NCBI RefSeq assembly: GCF_025961475.1
Contig: NZ_JAOQNS010000001.1
Span: 372,001 to 436,000 of the forward strand
Direction: 5' to 3'
Origin: Rhodobium gokarnense
GTDB taxonomy: Bacteria; Pseudomonadota; Alphaproteobacteria; Rhizobiales; Rhodobiaceae
Length of the DNA stretch: 64,000 nt
Below are positions 9,263-17,670 of this stretch, piece after piece. Numbering within the stretch: the stretch's first letter is position 1; every line of letters begins with the position of its first letter. The notes beneath the pieces are model-generated. The model did no database searches. It was not told the DNA's origin and saw only the letters and a list, made by a program, of their open reading frames with translations. A program made the translations under genes and the position numbers.

Positions 9263-9655
9263 TCAACCGGTGGACCGGATGCGGGCAAGGTCTTCCTTAG
9301 CAAGCGCGATCGGCTTGCCGTGGGGCGTTGCCTTTGCCGCCCGGTCCCAGGCGTCGCGTGCGCCCGCAAGCAGGACGGGGTCGGCGAGGCCCTTTTCGGC
9401 GATCAGGCGCTCCAGGGCGGCCAGCCAGTGGTGGTAGTAGCGGCTGCCGTCGTCGGGCGTGCCGGCGTCGGCCGCGCGCTTCAACTCGCCGGAAAAGGTC
9501 TCGACCCATTCGGCCCAGGAAAAAAGGCCCCTTTCGCTGAGCGCCAGGGTCATGGCGAAGGCGGACGCCTGCCAGGGTTCGGCAAAGACCGGGCCGTCGT
9601 CGTCACGGGGAAGGGCCGGCAGCGCGTCGAGCGCTGCCGCCTCACGCGGGCTCAA
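9263..9655 (-). CDS. Nitrile hydratase accessory (activator) protein
   Basis: The 130-residue protein resembles the small activator encoded next to cobalt nitrile hydratases, which carries metal to the alpha subunit and shares its fold with the beta subunit N-terminus. FAEPWQASAFAMTLALSERG and RYYHHWLAALERLIAEKG are typical. No ATG is available: the TTG at 9655, 8 bases after GGGAG, is chosen, and it overlaps the end of the beta-subunit gene by 14 bases. Confidence 0.87.
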   Translation of the reverse strand: MSPREAAALDALPALPRDDDGPVFAEPWQASAFAMTLALSERGLFSWAEWVETFSGELKRAADAGTPDDGSRYYHHWLAALERLIAEKGLADPVLLAGARDAWDRAAKATPHGKPIALAKEDLARIRSTG

Positions 9656-10301
9656 GATGCGGCTCCCAGAGGTCGCAATGGACGGCGCTCGGGGCTTGCG
9701 CGTCCGGGCCCCAGAGTTCGCCCGCCTCGAAGCGGACATTGTAGAGCCAGGCGGGGTTCTCGCCGGCGCGGATGGCGTTCCTATCGGCAAAGACGTGGAC
9801 GCCGTGGACCCGGTGGATGGTGCCGACGCGGCCCCTGGCATAGCGCGGCAGCCGCGTGTGGGTCGGCGGGTTGGCGCGGCTGGTGACGACCCTGTCGCCG
9901 ACCTGGAAGCGGGCCGGCGCCGTCGCCGGGCGCTCGGTCGGGCCACCGCGCCCGAGGGTGGCGGCGACGTCTTCCGCCTTCAGCACCTTGATGCCGGGTT
10001 TTGGCGGCTCCAGGGCATGGCCGGCGGCAAGCTCGGCGTCGGTGACGAGGCCGCGGGACTTCAGCAGGTTGACGACGCCGGCGAACCAGATCTCGTAGTA
10101 GCTCGACGTCAGATACTGGGTCGGCGGCAGGCTTTCGCGGGCGAAGCGGCTTTCGTCGAGCGACCAGCCGCCGGGCGCCGCGGAGGCGAGCGTCACGGCA
10201 AAAGCACGCCGTTCCCATTCGGCGTGGAACATCGGCTCGTCTTTTTCCTCCTCGACGACGCCGAAGCCGTGGACGCCGCCCATGTCGTGCACGGTGGTCA
10301 T
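9642..10301 (-). CDS. nthB: Nitrile hydratase beta subunit
   Basis: The beta subunit forms the heterodimer with alpha that hydrates nitriles to amides. The 219-residue protein begins with the diagnostic [11 protein letters not shown]. It contains [17 protein letters not shown], and its C-terminal SH3-like domain has [20 protein letters not shown] and [13 protein letters not shown]. Its start overlaps the alpha stop by 4 bases and its stop overlaps the accessory gene, so the three are translated as a unit. No amidase gene lies nearby to use the amide product. Confidence 0.95.
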   Translation of the reverse strand: MTTVHDMGGVHGFGVVEEEKDEPMFHAEWERRAFAVTLASAAPGGWSLDESRFARESLPPTQYLTSSYYEIWFAGVVNLLKSRGLVTDAELAAGHALEPPKPGIKVLKAEDVAATLGRGGPTERPATAPARFQVGDRVVTSRANPPTHTRLPRYARGRVGTIHRVHGVHVFADRNAIRAGENPAWLYNVRFEAGELWGPDAQAPSAVHCDLWEPHLEPA

Positions 10302-10927
10302 GCCGGCACCTCTTCAGGTGAAAGCGGCAGGCCGGTGCCGATCATGGCGTCGCGGGTGACGAGGGCGGCAAGGTCCTCCTCGCTCCAGCCCTCGGTGCCC
10401 TCCGGGCGCATCGGCAGCACCAGGTAGCGCATCTCGGAGGTGGAGTCCCAGACGTTGATCTCCGTATCGGCGGGCAGTTCGACGCCGAATTCGGCAAGGA
10501 TGCCGCGCGGGTCGTTGACGGCGCGTGAGCGATAGGGCGCGGACTTGTACCAGACGGGCGGCAGGCCGAGCACCGGCCACGGATAGCAGGAGCACAGCGT
10601 GCAGACGACCATGTTGTGGACGCCGGGCGTGTTCTCCACGACGACGATGTGCTCGCCCTGGCGGCCGGCATAGCCGAGTTCGCGGATCGCCTCGGTGCCA
10701 TTTTCCATCAGCCGGGCGCGATAGGCCGGATCGCTCCAGGCGCGGGCAACGACGCGGGCGCCGTTCTTCGGGCCGACGCGGTTCTCGTAGATGTCGATCA
10801 GCTCGTCGAGGGCGGCCGGGTCGACATAGCCCTTTTCCGTCAGCACCGTCTCCAGCGCCTTGACCCGCAGCGTCATGGCGTCGAGGTGGGAATGGTCGTG
10901 GTCGTCGTCCGGATGATGGGCGGACAT
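10298..10927 (-). CDS. nthA: Nitrile hydratase alpha subunit, cobalt type
   Basis: The 209-residue alpha subunit carries the metal site [14 protein letters not shown], whose threonine (CTLCSC) is the signature of non-corrin cobalt enzymes rather than iron ones (CSLCSC). [10 protein letters not shown]-like and [13 protein letters not shown] segments complete the family pattern. The N-terminus is unusually rich in His and Asp ([11 protein letters not shown]), which could help metal loading. The ATG at 10927 follows AGGGGGAA. The upstream hydrolase gene ends 80 bases earlier on the same strand. Confidence 0.96.
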   Translation of the reverse strand: MSAHHPDDDHDHSHLDAMTLRVKALETVLTEKGYVDPAALDELIDIYENRVGPKNGARVVARAWSDPAYRARLMENGTEAIRELGYAGRQGEHIVVVENTPGVHNMVVCTLCSCYPWPVLGLPPVWYKSAPYRSRAVNDPRGILAEFGVELPADTEINVWDSTSEMRYLVLPMRPEGTEGWSEEDLAALVTRDAMIGTGLPLSPEEVPA

Positions 10928-11007
10928 CTGGTTCCCCCTGCCTTGTCGTTTTGCGACAGAGTAGCAGAGGGGTGGCCGGAGGCCAGAGGCTTTGCGAGGA
11001 ACGCCGC

Positions 11008-11805
11008 CTATTCGGCGGCCTGGCTTCCGGGGCTGTCGGAAATCCCCGGGTGGTTCAGCCGCTGGCGCTCGCGCACCGCGTCCCCGAAAGCCTTGAAGAG
11101 GCGCTTGGACGGCTCGTCGCTCGTCACCCAGTATTCCGGGTGCCACTGGACGCCGATGGCAAAGCCCTTGGCGTCGCGCACGCGGACCGCTTCGACGGTG
11201 CCGTCGGGGGCCGTTCCCTCAAGCACCAGCATGTCGGCGAGCCGGTCGACGGCCTGGCGGTGCAGGGAGTTCACCCGGATCGTATTCGATCCGACGATGC
11301 CGGCGATGACGCTGTCGTCCTTCAGGGTCACGTCATGGGCAAGCGCGAAGCGGACGTCGTGGTCGTCGGACTGCGGCGCGCGGTGGTCGAGCCGGCCGGG
11401 CAGGCGCTGGATCTCGGTCGCCAGCGTGCCGCCGAAGGCAACGTTCAGCTCCTGGAAGCCGCGGCAGATGACGAACAGCGGCACTGCGCGCTCCACGGCC
11501 TGGGCGATCAGCGGCAGGGTGGTCATGTCGCGCTCGCGGTCGAACGGGGCGAAATCGTCGGTCTCCTCCACCTCGTAGTTGGAGGGATGGACGTTGCTGC
11601 GCGAGCCGGTGACGAGCACACCGTCGACCCGGTCGAGCACCGCATCGACGTCGATGGCATCGCCGAGGGAGGGCAGGATCACAGGGATCGCGCCGGCGCC
11701 GACGGCGACCGCGTTGATGTAGGTGGAGACGGTCGCGTGCCAGCGGTAGGTGTCCAGTTCCTTGACGTCTGCCGTGACCAGAACGAGCGGCGGCCTGTCT
11801 TGCAT
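11008..11805 (-). CDS. Class I glutamine amidotransferase-like hydrolase (peptidase C26 / PuuD type)
   Basis: The 265-residue protein fits the gamma-glutamyl hydrolase family that includes PuuD, which cleaves gamma-glutamyl-gamma-aminobutyrate. The nucleophile Cys is in [18 protein letters not shown], the catalytic His is in GVQWHPEYW, and [15 protein letters not shown] forms the oxyanion-region loop. The substrate is not shown by sequence. It is the first gene of the minus-strand run that continues into nitrile hydratase, and it is divergent from the TRAP operon. Confidence 0.87.
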   Translation of the reverse strand: MQDRPPLVLVTADVKELDTYRWHATVSTYINAVAVGAGAIPVILPSLGDAIDVDAVLDRVDGVLVTGSRSNVHPSNYEVEETDDFAPFDRERDMTTLPLIAQAVERAVPLFVICRGFQELNVAFGGTLATEIQRLPGRLDHRAPQSDDHDVRFALAHDVTLKDDSVIAGIVGSNTIRVNSLHRQAVDRLADMLVLEGTAPDGTVEAVRVRDAKGFAIGVQWHPEYWVTSDEPSKRLFKAFGDAVRERQRLNHPGISDSPGSQAAE

Positions 11806-12134
11806 CGGTGTCTTTCCAGAATCTTTTTGTCCAGATTTCCCGGGCCGTCCGGCGGAGGCACCGGCCCGGTCGGATCATCCTTGGCACATTTCCCGGCGGC
11901 TGGCGAGGGGCGGGCCGCATCGCTTCGCCGCCAAGTCGTTTGCGTCGAAATGCCTCCGATCCAAGTGGTTAGATATCTTGGCCAATCAAGCGCTATTGCC
12001 CTTGTACCATCCGGGAAGTTACGGTTTAACTCTCGGCCATGCCACCGCAAGTGGCTCACGGGCCGGCGGGGGCTTTAAGGAAGCGGGACAACCTGCTCGC
12101 CGTCTCCGAAATTCGTTTCCCAGGGAGGATACCA
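11806..12134. promoter_or_regulatory. Divergent intergenic region with an inverted repeat
   Basis: This 329-base gap separates the hydrolase/nitrile hydratase run (minus) from the TRAP operon (plus) and must hold promoters for both. No gene is seen in it. An inverted repeat, CCAAG at 11961-11965 and CTTGG at 11977-11981 with an 11-base spacer enclosing the palindrome AGATATCT, is a plausible operator. A strong ribosome-binding site AGGGAGG lies just before dctP. Confidence 0.45.
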
Positions 12135-13226
12135 ATGGATCGTCGTTCATTTCTGAAGAAGGCGGGGCTCGCCACGGCCGGTGGTGCCGCGGCCTCCACG
12201 CTCGCCGCCCCTGCCATCGCGCAGGGCAATATGGAACTGAAAATGGTCACGACGTGGCCGAAGAATTTCCCCGGCCTCGGCACCGGCGCCCAGCGCGTCG
12301 CCGATCGCATCACCGCGATGACCGACGGCCGCATCACCGTCAAGCTCTATGCCGCCAACGAGCTGGTGCCGGCGTTTGAATCCTTCGACGCGGTCTCCAC
12401 CGGCACCGCCGACCTCTACCACGCCGCGGAGTATTACTGGCAGGGCAAGCACAAGGCGTTCAACTTCTTCGCCGCCGTGCCGCTCGGCCTCACCGCCGCC
12501 GAGCTCGATGCCTGGATCAACCACATGGGCGGCCAGGAGCTTTGGGACGAACTCGCCGCCGACTTCAACGTCAAGTCGTTCATCGCCGGCAACACCGGCG
12601 TCCAGATGGGCGGCTGGTTCAACAAGGAAATCAACTCGCTGGAAGACCTGAAGGGCCTGAAGATGCGCATTCCGGGCCTTGGCGGCGAAGTGCTGCGCCG
12701 GCTGGGCGCAACGGCCGTATCGCTTCCGGGCGGCGAGATCTTCCCGTCGCTGCAGTCCGGCGCCATCGACGCGACGGAGTGGGTCGGTCCCTGGAACGAC
12801 CTCGCCTTCGGCTTCTACAAGATCACCAAATACTACTACTGGCCCGGTTTCCACGAGCCGGGCTCGGGCCTCAGCATGGGCATCAACAAGGGCGTCTGGG
12901 ACAAGCTCAGCGACAGCGACAAGGCGATCTTCGCGGGCGCCGCGCATGCCGAGACCAACATGATGTACTCCGAGTTCAACGCCAATAACGGCACCGCGCT
13001 CGACACGCTGGTCAACAAGCACGGCGTGACGCTGCGCGAGTTCCCGGACGACGTCTGGGCGGCCGTCGCCAAGGTCTGCGACGAGGTCGTCAACGAGTCC
13101 GCCGACGACGACATGGGCAAGCGGGTGCTGGAAAGCTTCCACAAGGCCCGCAACAATGTCGGCCGCTGGAACGACATCGGCGAGAAGGCCTATCTCAACG
13201 CCCGCTCCAAGGCGCTGTTCAGCTAG
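12135..13226 (+). CDS. TRAP transporter substrate-binding protein (DctP family, TakP-like)
   Basis: This periplasmic receptor binds an organic acid and delivers it to the DctQM membrane pair. The 363-residue precursor begins with a twin-arginine signal (RRSFLKK at residues 3-9, cleavage near AIAQ). The mature part has MVTTWPKNFPGLGTGAQR, LKGLKMRIPGLGGEVLRRLG and the SLQSGAIDATEWVGPWND segment, which place it in the TakP/alpha-keto-acid-like branch of DctP proteins. The actual ligand is not shown. It is followed by a hairpin terminator and then dctQ and dctM. Confidence 0.93.
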   Translation: MDRRSFLKKAGLATAGGAAASTLAAPAIAQGNMELKMVTTWPKNFPGLGTGAQRVADRITAMTDGRITVKLYAANELVPAFESFDAVSTGTADLYHAAEYYWQGKHKAFNFFAAVPLGLTAAELDAWINHMGGQELWDELAADFNVKSFIAGNTGVQMGGWFNKEINSLEDLKGLKMRIPGLGGEVLRRLGATAVSLPGGEIFPSLQSGAIDATEWVGPWNDLAFGFYKITKYYYWPGFHEPGSGLSMGINKGVWDKLSDSDKAIFAGAAHAETNMMYSEFNANNGTALDTLVNKHGVTLREFPDDVWAAVAKVCDEVVNESADDDMGKRVLESFHKARNNVGRWNDIGEKAYLNARSKALFS

Positions 13227-13249
13227 GGGTCTGCTTCATCGCGGGACAT

Positions 13250-13281
13250 GCCGGCGCGGACGCCTCTGCGCCGGCCTTTTT
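13250..13281 (+). terminator. Intrinsic terminator/attenuator between dctP and dctQ
   Basis: A perfect 8-bp stem (GCCGGCGC at 13250 with GCGCCGGC at 13268) is followed by TTTTT at 13277-13281. It lies 24 bases after the dctP stop. Partial termination here would give more binding protein than membrane subunits, as is usual for periplasmic-receptor transporters. Confidence 0.8.
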
Positions 13282-13353
13282 CGATCCGCTGCCGCCGGCC
13301 GGGCGCGGATCGCATCCGGGTCGTTCAGAACCGGCCGGTGAAGGAGGCGGGGG

Positions 13354-13887
13354 ATGCGCGGCCTTGCGCAAGCAATCGACGCCGTGAACAGCGTCACCGG
13401 CAAGTTCGTTGCCTGGTTCGCGCTGTTCATCGTGCTTCTGCAATTCGCGATCGTCGTCGGGCGCTACGTCTTCGGGGTCGGATCGATCTGGGCCCAGGAA
13501 CTGATCGTCTACATGCACGCCTTCAACTTCATGCTGGCGGCGGCCTATACGCTGCACCATGACGGCCATGTCCGCGTCGACATCTTCTACCGGGAGGCAG
13601 CGCCGGCCAGGAAGGCGCTGATCAACCTCCTCGGCGCGGCCTTCCTTCTGATCCCCGTCTGCGTCCTCATCGTCTGGGTGTCGTGGACCTATGTCGCCGG
13701 GTCCTGGGCCGTGTTCGAGGGCTCCAAGGAGACCTCCGGCATCCAGGGCGTCTATCTCATGAAGACGGCGATCATCGTCTTTGCGGTGCAGATGGGCCTG
13801 CAGGGCGTGTCCATGATGCTGCATTCGCTGATGGCGCTTGCCGGCGACACCGACGAACTGGTGGCGCTCAGCCACCACCACGATTGA
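13354..13887 (+). CDS. TRAP transporter small permease (DctQ)
   Basis: The 177-residue membrane protein has four predicted hydrophobic helices. It shows the DctQ pattern GRYVFGVGSIWAQELIVYMH in the second helix region and HHDGHVRVDIFY after it. It pairs with DctM to form the transport unit driven by a sodium or proton gradient. The ATG is preceded by a GGAGGCGGGGG stretch. The gene ends 10 bases before the dctM start. Confidence 0.93.
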   Translation: MRGLAQAIDAVNSVTGKFVAWFALFIVLLQFAIVVGRYVFGVGSIWAQELIVYMHAFNFMLAAAYTLHHDGHVRVDIFYREAAPARKALINLLGAAFLLIPVCVLIVWVSWTYVAGSWAVFEGSKETSGIQGVYLMKTAIIVFAVQMGLQGVSMMLHSLMALAGDTDELVALSHHHD

Positions 13888-13897
13888 GGGGACAACC

Positions 13898-15487
13898 TTG
13901 GAAACCTTCGCCCAGGCCCTCGACATCCTGATGTTCGCCGTCGTCTGCGTGCTGTTGATGGCCGGTTTCCCGGTCGCCTTCACGCTCGCCGGCACTGCCC
14001 TTATCTTCGCGCTCGTCGGCTATGCCTTCGGCTCCTTCGACCTGTCGTTCCTGTCCGCGTTCCCGCAGCGCATCTTCGGCACCATGACCAACGAGGTGCT
14101 GATCGCGGTGCCGCTGTTCGTCTTCATGGGCGTCATGCTGGAGCGGTCCAAGGTCGCGGAGGAACTGCTGGAGACCATGGGCCGGCTGTTTGGCCGGCTG
14201 CGCGGCGGCCTCGGGCTGTCCGTGTCGATCGTCGGTGCGCTGCTCGCCGCCTCCACCGGCATTGTTGGCGCCACCGTCGTCACGATGGGCCTCCTGTCGC
14301 TGCCGACCATGCTGAAGCGCGGCTACAGCCCGCGGCTTGCCTGCGGCTCGATCGCCGCGGCCGGCACGCTCGGCCAGATCATTCCGCCCTCGATCGTGCT
14401 CGTCATCCTCGGCGACCAGCTCTCCAACGCCTACCAGAAGGCCCAGCTCGACATGGGTATCTTCTCGCCGGACACGGTGTCGGTGGGCGATCTCTTCGCC
14501 GGCGCGCTGATCCCCGGCCTGGTGCTGGTCGGCATGTACATGCTCTACCAGATATTCATGGCGATCACCCAGCCGAAGACCTCGCCGGCGATGCCGATGG
14601 ACGAGGTCGGCGACGTGACGGTGATGCAGATCCTGCATGCGCTGGTGCCGCCGATCGTCCTCATCATCGCCGTGCTCGGCTCGATCCTTGCCGGCATCGC
14701 GACGCCGACCGAGGCGGCCGCGGTCGGCGCCATCGGCGCGGTCCTGCTCGCCGGCTACCGGCTCGACGAGGAACGGCCGCTGGCGATCTATGTGGCGGTG
14801 GTCTCGCTCGTCGGCGTCCTCGTGCTGACCAGCTACATGGACCTTCGCGTCGCGCGCACCGAGATCCCCTTTGAGGACCAGATCGGCATCTGGGCCGCCA
14901 TGCTGTTCTGCGCCGGCATCGCCTGGGGGCTGATCGTCTCGCTGTGGCGGGTCTGGGACCAGGACGTGCTGGTGCCGGTGGTCCGGTCGACCACCCAGGT
15001 CAGCGCCATGGTGTTCATCATCCTGATCGGCGCGGCTCTCTTCAGCCTCGTCTTCCGCGGGCTTGGTGGCGAGGAGATGGTGCACGAGTTCCTGACCGGC
15101 ATTCCGGGCGGCGCGGTCGGCGCGATGATCGCTGTCATGGCGCTGATGTTCGTGCTCGGCTTCTTCCTAGACTTTTTGGAGATCGTCTTCGTTGTCGTGC
15201 CGCTGGTGGCACCGATCCTGTTGCAGATGGAGATGCCGAACGGCGAGCCGATGAGCCCGGTCTGGCTCGGCATCATGATGGCGGTCAACCTGCAGACATC
15301 GTTCCTGACGCCGCCCTTCGGCTTTGCCCTGTTCTACCTCCGGGGCGTCGCGCCGAAGGAGGTGCGGACCTCCGACATCTATATCGGCATCATCCCCTTC
15401 GTGATGATCCAGGTGCTGGCGCTTGCGGTCCTCTGGTACTGGCCGTCGCTCGCCACCTGGCTGCCGACGATCGTCTACGGGCCCTGA
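13898..15487 (+). CDS. TRAP transporter large permease (DctM)
   Basis: The 529-residue protein has about a dozen or more hydrophobic segments. It carries the DctM stretches VPLFVFMGVMLERSKVAEEL and AAAGTLGQIIPPSIVLVILG and, near the C-terminus, NLQTSFLTPPFGFALFYLRG. A TTG start at 13898 is chosen because GAGGGG precedes it and it keeps the usual N-terminus; an ATG further upstream would overlap dctQ. A long charged insert (about residues 300-340) is common in the large-permease subgroup. Its last 13 bases overlap the 3' end of the convergent transglutaminase gene. Confidence 0.93.
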   Translation: METFAQALDILMFAVVCVLLMAGFPVAFTLAGTALIFALVGYAFGSFDLSFLSAFPQRIFGTMTNEVLIAVPLFVFMGVMLERSKVAEELLETMGRLFGRLRGGLGLSVSIVGALLAASTGIVGATVVTMGLLSLPTMLKRGYSPRLACGSIAAAGTLGQIIPPSIVLVILGDQLSNAYQKAQLDMGIFSPDTVSVGDLFAGALIPGLVLVGMYMLYQIFMAITQPKTSPAMPMDEVGDVTVMQILHALVPPIVLIIAVLGSILAGIATPTEAAAVGAIGAVLLAGYRLDEERPLAIYVAVVSLVGVLVLTSYMDLRVARTEIPFEDQIGIWAAMLFCAGIAWGLIVSLWRVWDQDVLVPVVRSTTQVSAMVFIILIGAALFSLVFRGLGGEEMVHEFLTGIPGGAVGAMIAVMALMFVLGFFLDFLEIVFVVVPLVAPILLQMEMPNGEPMSPVWLGIMMAVNLQTSFLTPPFGFALFYLRGVAPKEVRTSDIYIGIIPFVMIQVLALAVLWYWPSLATWLPTIVYGP

Positions 15488-16320
15488 GGCGGCGGCTCCG
15501 GGTTGCCCGCGCCAAAGTCGGTGACGTCGTAGGTCCAGACCCGGAACGCCTTCAGGGTGTGCGCTCCGAACGAGTTGACGAGCGGGACGTCGGCGGCGTC
15601 ACGGCCGCGGGCGACGACGATGCGGCCGATGCGCGGCACGTTGTTGCGCGGATCGAACGTCATCCAGCGCCCGCCGATATAGACCTCGATCCAGGCGCTG
15701 AAATCCATCGGGTCGAGGATCGGCACGCCGATGTCGCCGAGATATCCGTTCACGTAGCGGGCCGGGATGTTCATGCAGCGGCACAGCGTGATCGCCAGGT
15801 GGGCATAGTCGCGGCAGACGCCGACGCGCTCATGAAAAGTCTCGTGGGCGGTTCGTGTCGCGCGCGCGCTCAAGTAATCGAAGGCGATATGTTCATTGAC
15901 GAAATTGCAGACCGCCTGGACCCGGCCCCAGCCCTGGGGAACGGTTCCGAACATGTCCCAGGCCGTCTGGCTGAGCAGGTCGGTTTCGCAATAGCGACTG
16001 CCTAGCAGATAGACCAGGGTGTCGTCCGGCAAGTCGGCGACCGGCGCCTCGTCAGCGGTCCAGTCGACCGGATCGGGCGCGCCGTCGTCCTCCACCGTTC
16101 CGTCGCCCCACAGGGCGAGATCGCCGGCGGGTGCCACGAACCGACGGCAGGTGTTGCCGTAAAGGTCCCGATAGGTTCGGATTCCGACCGGCGGCGTGGT
16201 GACGATCTGCTCCGGCGCGTGCACGTCCGGACGCCGGTCATCGTGCAGGGCGAGGAGGCTGATCATCGGCGTCGGCCGCGTGCAGGTCAGGGTGATGTCG
16301 TAGCCGTATCGGATCAGCAT
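15475..16320 (-). CDS. Transglutaminase-like family protein
   Basis: The 281-residue protein has a beta-rich N-terminal domain and a transglutaminase-like core with the presumed nucleophile in ERVGVCRDYAHLAITLC and the aspartate in RWMTFDPRNN. At the position where most members have a catalytic histidine (HAW), this one reads DFSAWIEVYIGG, so Ser replaces His; a related subgroup may share this. The start at 16320 gives MLIRYGYDITLTC, typical of this group. No role can be assigned from context. It is convergent with dctM. Confidence 0.82.
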   Translation of the reverse strand: MLIRYGYDITLTCTRPTPMISLLALHDDRRPDVHAPEQIVTTPPVGIRTYRDLYGNTCRRFVAPAGDLALWGDGTVEDDGAPDPVDWTADEAPVADLPDDTLVYLLGSRYCETDLLSQTAWDMFGTVPQGWGRVQAVCNFVNEHIAFDYLSARATRTAHETFHERVGVCRDYAHLAITLCRCMNIPARYVNGYLGDIGVPILDPMDFSAWIEVYIGGRWMTFDPRNNVPRIGRIVVARGRDAADVPLVNSFGAHTLKAFRVWTYDVTDFGAGNPEPPPQGP

Positions 16321-16390
16321 GCACGGACCCCTTTCAATGGGTTCGGTGTGTTGCTGCGGGTGCGGCGACGCGATCTGGTAGGACGGGCCG

Positions 16391-16660
16391 TCAGGCGTCC
16401 GCTTTTTTGGCGCGGATCGCGCGCTTGGCGGGTGCCTTGCGCTTTTTCTTCGGCTCTGCCGCCGCCGCCTTTGCCGCGTCGGCTTCATCGACGGCCTGCT
16501 TTTCAAGACGAAGCTGCCTCAAGCGTTCGGTCTTGGCGTTCCGCGCGGTCGTTTCGGCCGTGATGATCTCGCGCACGGCGACGGTTATCGCGTCGGCCTT
16601 GTTTGCGCGGTTCGGCGTCTTGCCCGGTTTGGCGAAGAATTTGGCTTCCTGTTGCAGCAT
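16391..16660 (-). CDS. Small basic hypothetical protein
   Basis: The 89-residue product is a charged, Ala/Lys-rich helix former with a lysine-rich C-terminus (PKKKRKAPAKRAIRAKKADA). The middle part (ITAETTARNAKTERLRQLRLE) resembles small conserved proteins of Rhizobiales with no known function. The tail could bind nucleic acid, but this is only inference. Upstream of the ATG no good ribosome-binding site is visible. It lies 70 bases upstream of the transglutaminase gene on the same strand and may be co-transcribed with it. Confidence 0.65.
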   Translation of the reverse strand: MLQQEAKFFAKPGKTPNRANKADAITVAVREIITAETTARNAKTERLRQLRLEKQAVDEADAAKAAAAEPKKKRKAPAKRAIRAKKADA

Positions 16661-17277
16661 TTTTGGGGTCCGTTGCTGTTGAATTGCGTGGGCGGTGTGC
16701 AGTGGACGGACCGGTTTCCGACACCTTCGCCGCTGGCGGGGAGGTCGCTCGAAAAAATCCGTCCGCTTTCAAAGAGGGCGCGAAGTGGCCGTAAAATGGC
16801 TCGAGAACTGCTGTTCCCGGCGCTTTTCTGGCGTCTTTGGTGATGGACGCATGCCGGCGCGGCAATCTGAGGTCCGGCCGCTGAGGAGCGAGGCCGGTGC
16901 CGTGCAGAAGCGTCCGGCAGGGTGACCCGCTTGGGCCCGGCGCCCACCTTGCTGGACCGGCGATCGGGCCGCGCATGACAATGGATGCATCCTACATCCA
17001 TTGCGGCCAGCATTCCAGATTTCTTTCGCAAAACAGTATCCATGCCGCATTTCCGGCGTCATGCCGGCATGTTTTGAGAAAGACATTTCAGGAAAGCGAG
17101 AATGTAGACGCTTCATATTATATAGGGGTGTCGGGCGAAAAATCGAGCGGCACCTTTTCGGGCAAGGCGCGAGAATAGCCGCTCAGCGCGGATTTCCTTG
17201 CGCGCCATCCCATTTTTCATCGGTCGACTTCGGGCACGCAGGAGAGAATGCAGACCGCTTTCGGCCGCGGGCGCGCG
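16661..17277. other. 617-base gap without a convincing gene; contains a 9-bp dyad
   Basis: Short open frames exist on both strands, but none has a family-like sequence or a ribosome-binding site. A perfect inverted repeat, CAATGGATG at 16979-16987 and CATCCATTG at 16995-17003 with a 7-base loop, and the palindrome ATGCCGGCAT downstream, are the main structure. The part near 17110 is AT-rich for this genome (TATTATATAG). I cannot assign a role. Confidence 0.4.
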
Positions 17278-17535
17278 TCAGCCGGGTCCGAGGCCGCCCG
17301 GTTTTTCCAGGTCGAGAATCGCCTCCGAGATCGAATCGAGCCGTTTGGCAAGGATCGCCTGGGCGTCGTAGAGCGCGCGGTTGTAGTAGAGCGGTCCGAT
17401 TTCCTTCAGGAAGAAATCGAGCAGGAAGCCGGCGTCGAAGCGGCCGAGCTCCTGGCCGAGTTCCGCCTCGAACCAGGCGACGATCGCATCGGTTGCGGCA
17501 TCCCGTTCCGCGGGCGACAGCGCGGTATCGGCCAT
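17278..17535 (-). CDS. DUF2164 family protein
   Basis: The 85-residue protein matches DUF2164: a helix with AIVAWFEAELGQELGRFDAG followed by LLDFFLKEIGPLYYNRALYD, the most conserved stretch of the family. Its function is unknown. The same frame stays open for 3.6 kb upstream only because it runs antisense to the next gene. The true start is the ATG at 17535, which follows GGAG at a distance of about 13 bases. It is divergent from the indolepyruvate oxidoreductase gene. Confidence 0.88.
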   Translation of the reverse strand: MADTALSPAERDAATDAIVAWFEAELGQELGRFDAGFLLDFFLKEIGPLYYNRALYDAQAILAKRLDSISEAILDLEKPGGLGPG

Positions 17536-17670
17536 CACATTCAAACTCCGTTGATGCAGTGAATTGACGAGGGGCCTTGCCGTTGCCAAGGTCCGGTTCT
17601 GCCCAACATAACCAATAAATACGGTCGTCGGGTGCAACCGCTCGAAAACGACCAGTACGGGAGTAACCCC

